64,000 nt of DNA, taken from positions 1 through 64,000 of the forward strand of contig CAZURK010000041.1 of NCBI GenBank assembly GCA_964623055.1, written 5' to 3'. The translations under genes and the position numbers were made by a program. The notes under the pieces are model-generated. The model saw nothing but the letters and a program-made list of their open reading frames with translations, was not told the DNA's origin and did no database searches. Positions 28,026 to 36,600 of the stretch are shown here, piece after piece; within the stretch, counting starts at the first letter, position 1; each line of letters starts with the position of its first letter. The stretch comes from JADHUC01 sp964623055 (GTDB lineage Bacteria > Planctomycetota > Planctomycetia > Pirellulales > Pirellulaceae).

Positions 28026-29291
28026 GTGGCCGAGATTCCCCAATTAACGATGGTCGAGCCAGCAGCCGGACAGCGTCGAGCTGCTGGAATCGTGGCTCGT
28101 AAAAAGTCTCGGCTCGACCTGGAGTCCATCAAAACGGAACTCGGTGAGCTTCGCCGGTCTTCCCGCGACAACGAAGACGCATTGATGGAGGAGTACCAGA
28201 AGAACCTCGCACAATTCGCGGGTGTCGAGTGGACGGTCGCACCGGATGCCGCGCAAGCTGCGTCCTACATCAAGCAGGTTGCCGGAGACACAGATCTGGT
28301 CTCGATCAACAAGTCGACCGTCGTCGTGAACGAGCTTCGTCCCGAGCTCCAAGCCGTGGGCCTGCAGACATATGTCCGCTACTTCAAGGAGTTCGACGCC
28401 TTCGAAAACCAGATCGAGGACTATTGGGGACTGCCGGGATTCCATGAGAAGGGTTTGGTTGAATCCTTTGACGTTGCCGGGACATTTGCGCACCTGAGGT
28501 CAGGGCAAGTGCGAGATTACGTTGCCGTCGTGGGAGTCAATGCAGTCGCCGCGGATGACGGCTCTGTTTTCTTCCTGCAGCACATGTCCAATATCTCCAA
28601 GGATCTGGAGCAGGCAAAGAAGATCGTGGTGGTGGTCACCCCGGAGAAGGTCGTGATAGATCGGGCGGCTGCCCTTCTTCAGACCAAGTCGATGGGTGTG
28701 TTTGGCCTGGAGAGTATCCTCCTCGCCTTGGGGCCGAAGGAAGTAGAAAAGTACGACTTCGAGGGGCTGCCCAAGATCACAGGTGATCGGGAACTCCATG
28801 TGTTGATCCTGGACAATGGCCGGAGCGAGATGTTCGCCGACAAATATCGGGATCTCTTCCTGTGCATCGACTGTCGGGCGTGTTCCCGGCAATGCCCAAT
28901 CGGGCAACATATGGACATCGACGGAATGAGTTGGACTCCGAAGAACTACCTCATGGGGTTCTTGCAGCGTTGGGTAGACAACACCGAAGCCTGCCTTCAC
29001 TGTGGCTGTTGCCACATGGAATGCCCGGTCGATATCGACATTCCATCATTGATCTGGCGAGCCCGGTTCGACCACTATGCAAAACACGGAAGGAGTTGGA
29101 GGAAACAGTTGTTGGACGGGCCTGAGTTGTTGGCCAAGGTTGGGTCGACGACGGCACCCCTTTCCAATTGGGCGAGCGGTCTCTCGGTCTCCAAGCGGAT
29201 CATGGAGGCGGCGGTAGGCGTCCACAGAGACGCTCCGCTACCGACGTTCCATCGCCGCACATTCAAGAAATGGGTGGACCGCCGTGACTGA
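28026..29291 (+). CDS. LUD-domain iron-sulfur protein (LutB-like)
   Basis: A 421-residue cytoplasmic protein. Residues 50-260 form a LUD domain as in the lactate-utilisation proteins LutB/LutC (DTDLVSINKSTVVVNELRP, VGVNAVAADDGSVFF). Residues 285-340 hold two ferredoxin-type clusters, CIDCRACSRQCP and CLHCGCCHMECP. The usual LutB is somewhat longer. It would pass electrons between an oxidoreductase and a partner through the Fe-S clusters. The start is GTG at 28026; an ATG at 28050 is also possible. The stop overlaps the next gene by eight bases, so the two are translationally coupled. Its position before an aldehyde oxidoreductase rather than a LutC gene is unusual. Confidence 0.8.
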   Translation: MAEIPQLTMVEPAAGQRRAAGIVARKKSRLDLESIKTELGELRRSSRDNEDALMEEYQKNLAQFAGVEWTVAPDAAQAASYIKQVAGDTDLVSINKSTVVVNELRPELQAVGLQTYVRYFKEFDAFENQIEDYWGLPGFHEKGLVESFDVAGTFAHLRSGQVRDYVAVVGVNAVAADDGSVFFLQHMSNISKDLEQAKKIVVVVTPEKVVIDRAAALLQTKSMGVFGLESILLALGPKEVEKYDFEGLPKITGDRELHVLILDNGRSEMFADKYRDLFLCIDCRACSRQCPIGQHMDIDGMSWTPKNYLMGFLQRWVDNTEACLHCGCCHMECPVDIDIPSLIWRARFDHYAKHGRSWRKQLLDGPELLAKVGSTTAPLSNWASGLSVSKRIMEAAVGVHRDAPLPTFHRRTFKKWVDRRD

Positions 29292-30030
29292 GAAGGTCGT
29301 CTACTTCAGTGGCTGCTACGCCAACTACTTTGCCCCGCAGATCGGCGTGGCCTTCGTCGAGGTCATGGAGACCAACGGAATCGAGGTACTGGTCGCCGAA
29401 CAGAAATGCTGCGGCATACCGATGATGTCCAACGGAGATGTCGACGGGGCGAAAAAGAACTTCAACGAAATCGTGCGGTCCCTCGCTGACATGGCTGCTC
29501 CGGATCTGGAGGTCATAACTACTTGCCCAAGCTGCAATCTCATGTTGAAGAAGGAGGGGTTGTCTTTCTTCGATAGTGAAGAAGCCAGGTTTGTGTCGAG
29601 CCGCGTCTTCGATGCCCCGGAGTATCTGGTTCGCTTGTTTCGCCAGGGTAAATTGGATACAAGGTTCAGGGAGACGCCGCGGGAGGTCATGTACCACAAC
29701 CCTTGCCATCTGAAAGTACAAGGAATCCGAAGAGAATCGGTCATGCTTTTGGAGTTGATACCGGGAATTGACGTGAGTAGAGTCGTAAATAGCTGCTGTG
29801 GGATGGGTGGCTCGTATGGCATGAAAGCGGCTCACTACGATATGTCAGTGAAAATCGCACGGAAGCTTTGGGAAGAAATCGAAGATGCTCAAGTGGACTG
29901 CGTAGCGACCGAGTGCGGAACTTGCATGTTGCAGATCGAAGCCTGTCAGAAAGAGAAGAAAGCGGTTCATCCGATCGTGTTGATGAACGAGGCCTACAAG
30001 AGAGTCGACGAGACGCGAGGGCATTCATGA
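29284..30030 (+). CDS. CCG-domain Fe-S oxidoreductase subunit (LutA/GlpC/HdrB-like)
   Basis: A 248-residue protein with two CCG domains, the cysteine-rich module of LutA, GlpC and heterodisulfide reductase HdrB/HdrD. The repeats are SGCYANYF ... KCCGIPMM ... CPSCNLML and NPCHLK ... CCGMGG ... CGTCMLQI. This module binds a special Fe-S cluster and typically carries out disulfide or quinone-linked electron transfer. Start GTG at 29284. It overlaps the LUD protein and forms a pair with it, like LutA with LutB. No LutC-like gene follows. Confidence 0.85.
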   Translation: MTEKVVYFSGCYANYFAPQIGVAFVEVMETNGIEVLVAEQKCCGIPMMSNGDVDGAKKNFNEIVRSLADMAAPDLEVITTCPSCNLMLKKEGLSFFDSEEARFVSSRVFDAPEYLVRLFRQGKLDTRFRETPREVMYHNPCHLKVQGIRRESVMLLELIPGIDVSRVVNSCCGMGGSYGMKAAHYDMSVKIARKLWEEIEDAQVDCVATECGTCMLQIEACQKEKKAVHPIVLMNEAYKRVDETRGHS

Positions 30031-30038
30031 GTAGGGAT

Positions 30039-30124
30039 CAGACGTACAGAATTCAGTTTTCGCGGGGACAAGGTTTGCCGTATGGTTAGACGATCGGCCG
30101 CGAAAACTGAATTCTGTACGTCTG
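30039..30124. repeat. REPIN-like inverted repeat, family B
   Basis: Perfect 27-base arms (30039-30065 and 30098-30124) surround a 32-base loop; each arm reads CAGACGTACAGAATTCAG and continues TTTTCGCGG. The GGxTCAGACGTACAGAATTC end resembles termini spread by REP-associated tyrosine transposases. It lies directly after the CCG gene, inside the redox operon. Confidence 0.8.
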
Positions 30125-30134
30125 ACCCCAGATT

Positions 30135-30223
30135 CGTTTAACCCGAAGCCGGAGACGATGGCGAGCAGTGGGATGGATCGTCTACACGTAGCGCCCGCCA
30201 TCGCCTTCGGCTAGGGTTAAACG
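30135..30223. repeat. REPIN-like inverted repeat, family C (CGTTTAACC tips)
   Basis: Imperfect arms begin and end with CGTTTAACC / GGTTAAACG, with the inner parts GACGATGGCG and CGCCATCGCC. It follows family B after ten bases. The same tips bound the larger palindrome at 42138-42263. Confidence 0.7.
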
Positions 30224-30289
30224 AGGATATTTCAGAAGAGCGACACCGCAGACAAAAGTGGCGTGTCTCGTCTTAAAGGGAGGGCGGAG

Positions 30290-30547
30290 ATGACAGACAA
30301 GAACGAAGCACTATCCGGCGCCGAAGGCTTGGCTAAGACCAGGACGTACGGCGTGTTCAGGTGCCACAATCCTAGTTGCATGGCGAGGATCTCTGTGGAA
30401 CCCGGAGCAAAACAGTGCAAGTGTGGAACTTGTGGTCTGGAGTGGCGGGTGTCCTGGATCGGGGCGAATTTCCCACGGATACGTGGGCCGGTGTGGGACG
30501 TGAACCAGAAGATCTCGCAGGAAGCTGCCGCAAAGAAGAAAGAGTAG
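30290..30547 (+). CDS. zinc-ribbon small protein of the aldehyde oxidoreductase operon
   Basis: An 85-residue protein starting at ATG 30290 behind a GGAGGGCGGAG ribosome-binding stretch; a longer frame from 30263 is rejected. It contains CHNPSC and CKCGTC, a four- to five-cysteine zinc ribbon or rubredoxin-like site. The aldehyde oxidoreductase gene begins three bases after its stop, so it is part of that operon. Small metal proteins of this type could be electron carriers or assembly factors; nothing more can be said. Confidence 0.65.
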   Translation: MTDKNEALSGAEGLAKTRTYGVFRCHNPSCMARISVEPGAKQCKCGTCGLEWRVSWIGANFPRIRGPVWDVNQKISQEAAAKKKE

Positions 30548-30550
30548 AAA

Positions 30551-32479
30551 ATGGCCCTGAACCGAAAGATAGCCTACATAGATCTCACGTCAGGAACCGT
30601 CGAGACAAAGCCGATCCCGCTGGCGATACGCAAGAAGTATCTCGGAGGCAGAGGGCTGGATGCTTATCTGCTGTACAACCACACGGAAGCGGGCGTGGAC
30701 CCGTTGGGTCCCGGGAACACACTGCTGGTAAGTGCGGGCATACTGGGTGGCACGCTGGCGTCCGCAACCGCAAGGACACACGTCTGCGCAAAATCGCCGC
30801 TCACTGGATTCTTCGGCAGCACGAACATGGGCGGGTTCTTTGCTCCGGAATTGCGATGGGCTGGATTCGACCATCTGGTGATCAAGGGCAAGGCGGAAAA
30901 GCCCGTGTATCTGTTCGTTCATGACGGCGAGATCGAGATACGCGACGCTGCCAACGTGTGGGGCCTGAACGTGCACGAGGCCCAGCAGGCCATCAGGAAG
31001 GAACTCGGTGATGAAGACGTCAAATGCGCGGTGATCGGCCAGGCCGGTGAGAACCTGGTGCGGTACGCGAACGTGATGACGGGACTCAAGAACGCTGGCG
31101 GCAGAACGGGGATGGGAGCCGTCTTTGGCTCGAAGAACCTCAAGGCGGTAGCCGCCCGAGGCACCACGGACATCAACATTGCGCACCCAACTCAGGCCCT
31201 GGAGTACAACAAGAGATTCATTGACCAAATCACAAGCGCCAAAGCGAACAAGACCCAGGGAACGCTGGGAACTCCGTTCATCTGGGGCGCGACCAACTCG
31301 TGGGGAGGCGTGAGAGTCAGGAACTTCCAGTACAACCAGATGTTGTATGCAGACGACATCGAACCGGAGCGGATCGACGAGATTTGCGAGGAGACCATGG
31401 GGCCCTATCACATGGTCGGTTGCTTCGGCTGCCAAGTGCATTGCCGCGCTCAATACAAGATTCCCTCCGGCCCCTTCGCCGGGGACTACGATGAAGGCCC
31501 CGAGTACACGTCACAGGGTGCATTCGGCGGCGAGCCCGAATGCCGGAAGGTCGATACCATCCTGAACTGCAACCACATGGTGAACATGTGGGGCATCGAC
31601 AACCTGGAGATAGGAAGCCTGATCTCCTGGGCAATGGAGCTTTACGAAGAAGGAATTCTGACCGACGAGGAAACGGACGGCCTGGATCTGCGGTTCGGCA
31701 ACGACGAGGCCTTAATGGAGATGGTTCGCCGTGTGGCGTTCCGCGAAGGATGGCTCGGCGACACGTTGGCCGAAGGAGGACTACGGGCGGCCGAGAAGAT
31801 CGGCAAAGGGGCTATCAAATACCTGATCCACGTCAAGGGTTTGAGCAATCTCCATTCGGACGAACGAGCGACGCCGGGGCTGGCCCTTGGTATCGCCACA
31901 GGCTCCAGAGGTTCCGACCACTTGAGGAGTCGTCCCGCCATCGACCTGTACCACCTGCCGGAGAAAGTCCTCAGAAAGATCTACAGTACCCCCGTGGAAT
32001 ATGACGGTCCGTTGAGTTCCGAACATACCGAGTACGTGGGCAAGCCATGGCAGGTGTTCTGGCACGAGATGTGTTACATGGGTGTGGACTGTTTAGGCAT
32101 CTGCAAGTACCACACCACGTTCCTCGGAGCGACTCTTCCGAACTTCGAAGACTGGCCCAAGGTGTTGTACTACAACACCGGACTGGAGTTCACGCCAAAG
32201 GAACTCTGGGCCGTCGCAGAGAGATGCTACAACCTGGAGAGGCTGTTCAATATCAGAGAAGGACTAACCAGGGATCTCGATATGATCGTTGACCGGTACT
32301 TCGACGAACCGGCGCCGCGAGGGGCACCTGACGTCATTGGCTCGACGATCGACCGCGAGAAGTTCACGAAGATGATCGACGAATACTACGAGCACCACGG
32401 CTGGGACCAAGACGGCGTTCCCCGGCAGGAAACGCTCGAGAGGCTCGGACTGGCCAATGAGCCGTCCGGGGTCCTCTGA
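30551..32479 (+). CDS. tungsten-type aldehyde ferredoxin oxidoreductase
   Basis: A 642-residue protein with the family's usual length and order. The N-terminal pterin domain has KYLGGRGLDAYLLY and GGRTGMGAVFGSKNLKAV. The cluster cysteines are Cys291, Cys294 and Cys298 in CFGCQVHC, with a fourth Cys in VDCLGICKY. Enzymes of this family oxidise aldehydes to acids, or reduce acids at low potential, with ferredoxin and a W-bis-pterin cofactor. The gene is flanked by a zinc ribbon, a polyferredoxin and a MoaD-like protein, which fits cofactor supply and electron transfer. Horizontal acquisition is likely, because this family is typical of anaerobes. The aldehyde substrate is unknown. Confidence 0.92.
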   Translation: MALNRKIAYIDLTSGTVETKPIPLAIRKKYLGGRGLDAYLLYNHTEAGVDPLGPGNTLLVSAGILGGTLASATARTHVCAKSPLTGFFGSTNMGGFFAPELRWAGFDHLVIKGKAEKPVYLFVHDGEIEIRDAANVWGLNVHEAQQAIRKELGDEDVKCAVIGQAGENLVRYANVMTGLKNAGGRTGMGAVFGSKNLKAVAARGTTDINIAHPTQALEYNKRFIDQITSAKANKTQGTLGTPFIWGATNSWGGVRVRNFQYNQMLYADDIEPERIDEICEETMGPYHMVGCFGCQVHCRAQYKIPSGPFAGDYDEGPEYTSQGAFGGEPECRKVDTILNCNHMVNMWGIDNLEIGSLISWAMELYEEGILTDEETDGLDLRFGNDEALMEMVRRVAFREGWLGDTLAEGGLRAAEKIGKGAIKYLIHVKGLSNLHSDERATPGLALGIATGSRGSDHLRSRPAIDLYHLPEKVLRKIYSTPVEYDGPLSSEHTEYVGKPWQVFWHEMCYMGVDCLGICKYHTTFLGATLPNFEDWPKVLYYNTGLEFTPKELWAVAERCYNLERLFNIREGLTRDLDMIVDRYFDEPAPRGAPDVIGSTIDREKFTKMIDEYYEHHGWDQDGVPRQETLERLGLANEPSGVL

Positions 32480-32500
32480 TATTCCTGACAGGAGAAGAAA

Positions 32501-32989
32501 ATGGCCAAAGTACTGATGGTTGATTTCGAGAAGTGCACTGGGTGCCGGCTATGCGAGCTCGTTTGTTCCGTAAAGCAAGAAGGAGTATCCAACCCTTCCC
32601 GTAGTCGACTCAAGATCGAGAAGTGGGAATGGGAGGGCCTGTACATCCCGATGACGTGCCAGCAATGCGAGGACGCCCCCTGCAAAGCGGCCTGCCCGGT
32701 CAAAGCCATCTCCCGGGATGAGGACCTGGGGCGGCTGGTGGTGGACTACGAGCTGTGTATCGGCTGCCGTTCGTGCGTGGCGGTGTGTCCCTTCGGCGCG
32801 ATGAACTTCGACGCCGTCGGCCGGAAGGTGTTCAAGTGCGACCTCTGCGGCGGGGAACCCACATGCGTCTCGTTCTGCGACGTGAAAGCACTGGACTACG
32901 TCGAGGCCCACCAGCTTACGGTCTCGAAAAAGAGAGATGCGGCGAAGAGAATCTCCGAGGCACAAAAGATGGCTGCGGCGTTATCTTGA
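32501..32989 (+). CDS. four-cluster polyferredoxin (DmsB/HycB-like electron-transfer subunit)
   Basis: A 162-residue protein with four ferredoxin-type cysteine groups: CTGCRLCELVC, CQQCEDAPCKAACP, CIGCRSCVAVCP and CDLCGGEPTCVSFC. This is the layout of the electron-transfer subunits of molybdenum/tungsten enzymes (AorA-, DmsB- and HycB-like). It should pass electrons from the aldehyde oxidoreductase to a downstream acceptor. It has an AGGAG ribosome-binding site 7 bases before the ATG and lies 21 bases after the oxidoreductase. Confidence 0.9.
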   Translation: MAKVLMVDFEKCTGCRLCELVCSVKQEGVSNPSRSRLKIEKWEWEGLYIPMTCQQCEDAPCKAACPVKAISRDEDLGRLVVDYELCIGCRSCVAVCPFGAMNFDAVGRKVFKCDLCGGEPTCVSFCDVKALDYVEAHQLTVSKKRDAAKRISEAQKMAAALS

Positions 32990-33017
32990 GGGACGTTGAG
33001 ACCGGCGCAGAAAACAC

Positions 33018-33065
33018 GTGGGGCACGATTCCATCGTGCCAAGCACGTTGGAAACGTGCTCCACA
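33018..33065. repeat. double-hairpin dispersed repeat, family D, copy 1
   Basis: Two adjacent hairpins: GGCACGAT-TCC-ATCGTGCC and AGCACGTT-GGA-AACGTGCT. An inverted copy differing at only two of 48 bases lies at 43709-43756. A half-element (GGAAACGTGCCCCACA, about 33461-33476) lies downstream of the MoaD-like gene. Confidence 0.8.
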
Positions 33066-33105
33066 GGCAATCAGCAACACCTTGCGGCCGTGGAAGGTAT
33101 ATAGC

Positions 33106-33378
33106 GTGAGCGTCAAGGTAAGCCTGCACAGAACGCACAGGCAATTCACGGGTGGACTCGAAACCGTCGAGGTGCAAGGCGAAACGGTAGGCGATTGCCT
33201 TGACCACCTGGCGAAAGAGTATCCGGGAATAGGCGACGCGCTGTTCGAGAAGACAGGGAAGCTGAGAAATCACATCGAGGTCTTCCTCAACCTCCGGACC
33301 ACGTATCCGCAAGAGCTGGCCGTGCCGGTAAAGGACGGCGACGAAATCCACATCACCGCCATGCTGGCCGGCGGCTGA
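33106..33378 (+). CDS. MoaD/ThiS-type sulfur carrier protein
   Basis: A 90-residue protein from GTG at 33106 with a GGAAGG site upstream. It has the ubiquitin-like fold pattern of MoaD (VEVQGETVGDCLDHLAKEYP, then VPVKDGDEIHITAM) and ends in the required Gly-Gly. Such proteins become thiocarboxylated and donate sulfur to molybdopterin. MoaD-like genes often sit in aldehyde ferredoxin oxidoreductase operons, which fits here. MoaE and the activating enzyme are not in the window. The gene is bracketed by a full repeat (33018-33065) and a half-repeat (about 33461). Confidence 0.82.
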   Translation: MSVKVSLHRTHRQFTGGLETVEVQGETVGDCLDHLAKEYPGIGDALFEKTGKLRNHIEVFLNLRTTYPQELAVPVKDGDEIHITAMLAGG

Positions 33379-33626
33379 CCTCGACTGGGGAAAATGCAGC
33401 ACCTATTCCTTCGCCGTTCCTATCCGCGTCCCAATCTCTCCTGAAGACCGATTCGTCTCTGGAAACGTGCCCCACAAGATTCACGACGGCGCGGCAACTG
33501 CGGGGCTTGCTCTGAGAGGTTCTGCTGTGGAATGTCTTGCACTTGGTGTAGAATCTGTCCATGCTTCGCGTACGCACGTTTTGCGTCCGGGGCAAGTAGT
33601 GTACCTCGGTAAGGACTACGTCCACG

Positions 33627-36600
33627 ATGCCACGAAACATAGTGATTTCCGCCATTCTCTGCCTAATCGTCCAGGCCAGCGCGGGCTCGGCGGCTTCGAT
33701 CAAGATGGATTTCGGGGAGCCGTTCACCCAGAAGTTCAGCGGTCGTGGCAGCTTCGACAAGAAGTACGCCTGCACGCGCTGCCAGACGCCACCGAAGGTG
33801 GATGGGATACTTGATGACGAGGTGTGGCAGGCCAGCGGCGAAATTGAATTCGGTGACGGGCGACCGCGCACCGTGGTACGAGCGTGCTACGACGATGCGA
33901 TGCTGTATTTCGCATTCGTGTGCCATGAATTGCTGGGCCGGAAGGCGACAGGCATGCCTAGGGATCGTGATGCGGACGTTTGGAAAGACGACGCCATCGA
34001 GATCTGCATCGGACCGCCGCAAGTTCGGAAGACTCGAATCTCGTATCACATCATCGTCAGTGTGGCCAACTCGCTGTACGACAAGCGGACGCGGTTTGGC
34101 AAGAGTTTCGGGGACGAGTGGAATCCGACTATCGAGTACACGGTCCATCGACAGGACGACAGGTGGACGGTCGAAGTGGCAATCGCTGCCCGCGAGTTGG
34201 ACATGCCCGGTTGGCCCAGCGTGATGGGCGCCAACGTAGGCCGCGATGGGCCGGGGCTTGGGCCGAGCTTCTGGGGAAAGCGTCGCGATGTGGAAAGCAG
34301 CGCATTCGCGTTCCAGGGTACCGGCGACACCGAAGCCGAACAGGGTGGCGATGACGGCTTCGTGAGCAATCAGACCGTGGCGGGCAATTCACTGGGAATC
34401 TACGCGGACCGCACGTACGCGCGGCCGGGTGAGCGTTGGATCGAAATCGACTGTAAGGTCAGCCCGACCAGGGTTTCTCTCGAGAATACCCGGATTGACG
34501 TAAAGCTCTTCGGCCTTGCACAGACGACACCAGTCGAGACGTTTTCGACGGTGCCACAACGTGAACGAGGCCGACTGGACGTGGACCTCCGCAGTTATGG
34601 CCTCGACACTGCAGAGGTGTCAGTCGAACTTTTCGAGGGAGAAGAACGAACAGGCGCGAGCAAGTTCATTCTAACTGCCAGGCCGTGCAAAACGCCACTC
34701 AAACCTGGGGACAGGATCACGATGATCATGGATGTGCCCGAGGGCGTCCAGCCCAGCCGCCACCCCGTGACGCTCGGTGTCCCATTCCCAGCCGGGGCGT
34801 TGTGGGATGCCGATCGAGTGCGTGTCGTAAACCGGGCCGGAGAACTTCTGCCGCACCAAAAGGAAGTCACGGGGCTGTGGGCACCGGACGGATCCATCAA
34901 GTGGATGCGTTTCGACACGCTTGTTACATCTCAAGACGGCTGTTTCGTGGAATTCGGTCAGCCCAGTGGTAACGTTGCACCGTCGACTCCACTGAAGGTG
35001 ATCGAACGCGGCGACAGAGTGATCGTGGACACGGGACCGGCGCGGTACGTGTTGGCAAAGGGTACATCGCCTGTCCAGGAGGTCTGGCTTGACGGCAAAC
35101 GGGTGGCCTCGAGCGCCAGCACACGTGGCCTCTACGTCGTCGATCAAACAGGGCGTTATGCCCAAGCATCGGCTGAAGAAGAAGACATGAAGGTCGAGGC
35201 ACGCGGCCCCGTGGCATCCTGCGTGCGGTTCGAGGGCTGGTACACCACGCCGGACGGCGAGCGGCTCGCGAGACACATCACTCGCGTCGAGTGCATTGCC
35301 GGCCACGCTGCAGCGAAGGTGACACACACGTTCGTTCTCACTCAGGACACAAACGAAGTGTGGTTCAAAGAGATCGGCTGGGAACTCGCGGTAACACCCA
35401 GCGATAGCGCCCGCGCCCTCTTTGGTGTCGATCAGCATGAGCACGAGAAACAGTTGGCCGTGCCACTCACAACAAAGGGGTCGGGAGTCGTTTTTGGACA
35501 TGAGGCTGTCGACGGGTTGGGATTGTCGGCCGAAAACGACTCCCGACCCCTTTCTTCAACGTCTGCCTATATGCTCCAGGACTCACACTACTACTTCAAC
35601 CACAGCCGGAATCACTTCGTTGTGGCCTCGGAGACCGGCGACAAGCGACTGACGAGATGTGAGGGAGGAGAATGTGGCGACTACGCCGCGCTTGTCGGCT
35701 CGAACGCTGGCTTGCTGATGGCCTGCCGCAATGCTGCCCATCAGCATCCCAAGGAGTTCGAGGTCTTCGCGGATCGCATCGTGCTCAAGCTGTTCAGCAA
35801 CCGGGCTGGCGAGGAGTTAGACTTCCGCACGGAGACGCTGATCAAAAAATGGGATCTGGCAGAGTGGTACGAGCACCGTACCAGCAACAACATGTACGCC
35901 AACTACTACCGCAAGCATGTGCTCGACGCGCTGGAGGGCTACAAGAGCAACGCAGCCGGATGGGCCAAGACCCATCTGCTACTCATTGCGCCGCTGGCGT
36001 CTACCGGCGCAGACGAATCCGCGGCGTCGAATGCGCGGCTTCACCGAACGCCTGTGTACGCGCACGTGGATCCATCGTGGATCTACCGGACACGTGCGAT
36101 GGGTCCAAATTATCCGAAGGACACGGTACGGTTTCCCGAGATCGAAGAGGCGGTCGAGGGCTACTTCCGTTGGCTTGCCGGTGCTCAGAAGCGTTGGGGC
36201 GAGTACGGATTTGTCGACTACAACGGTGGCCCGCGGTTTTCGTACTACGAGAGTAAAGGGAAACTGTGGCCGGAGATGAAGCGGTTCAACATGACGTACG
36301 CCCTGCGTGCGAATCTGTGGCTTCTGTACGCCCGATCTGCGGATCGCAGAATTCGCGAGTTCATTGCCGGCTCCGCTCAAGGTCACATGGACGGGAAGAT
36401 GGGCAACTGGGACACGCCGGTCAGCAAACGCGGCTTGATCCGGTCGTCGGCGCATCGGGATCTGCCCTTCGACTGGGGCGAGGCCAATATGATGCAAAAC
36501 GGGCAGACGGGGTGCCTGAATATCCACATCTGGAATTACTACCTCACTGGCTGCCGACGATCCAAAGATATGATCGAAGACTACGCTGCCGCGGCGAAGC

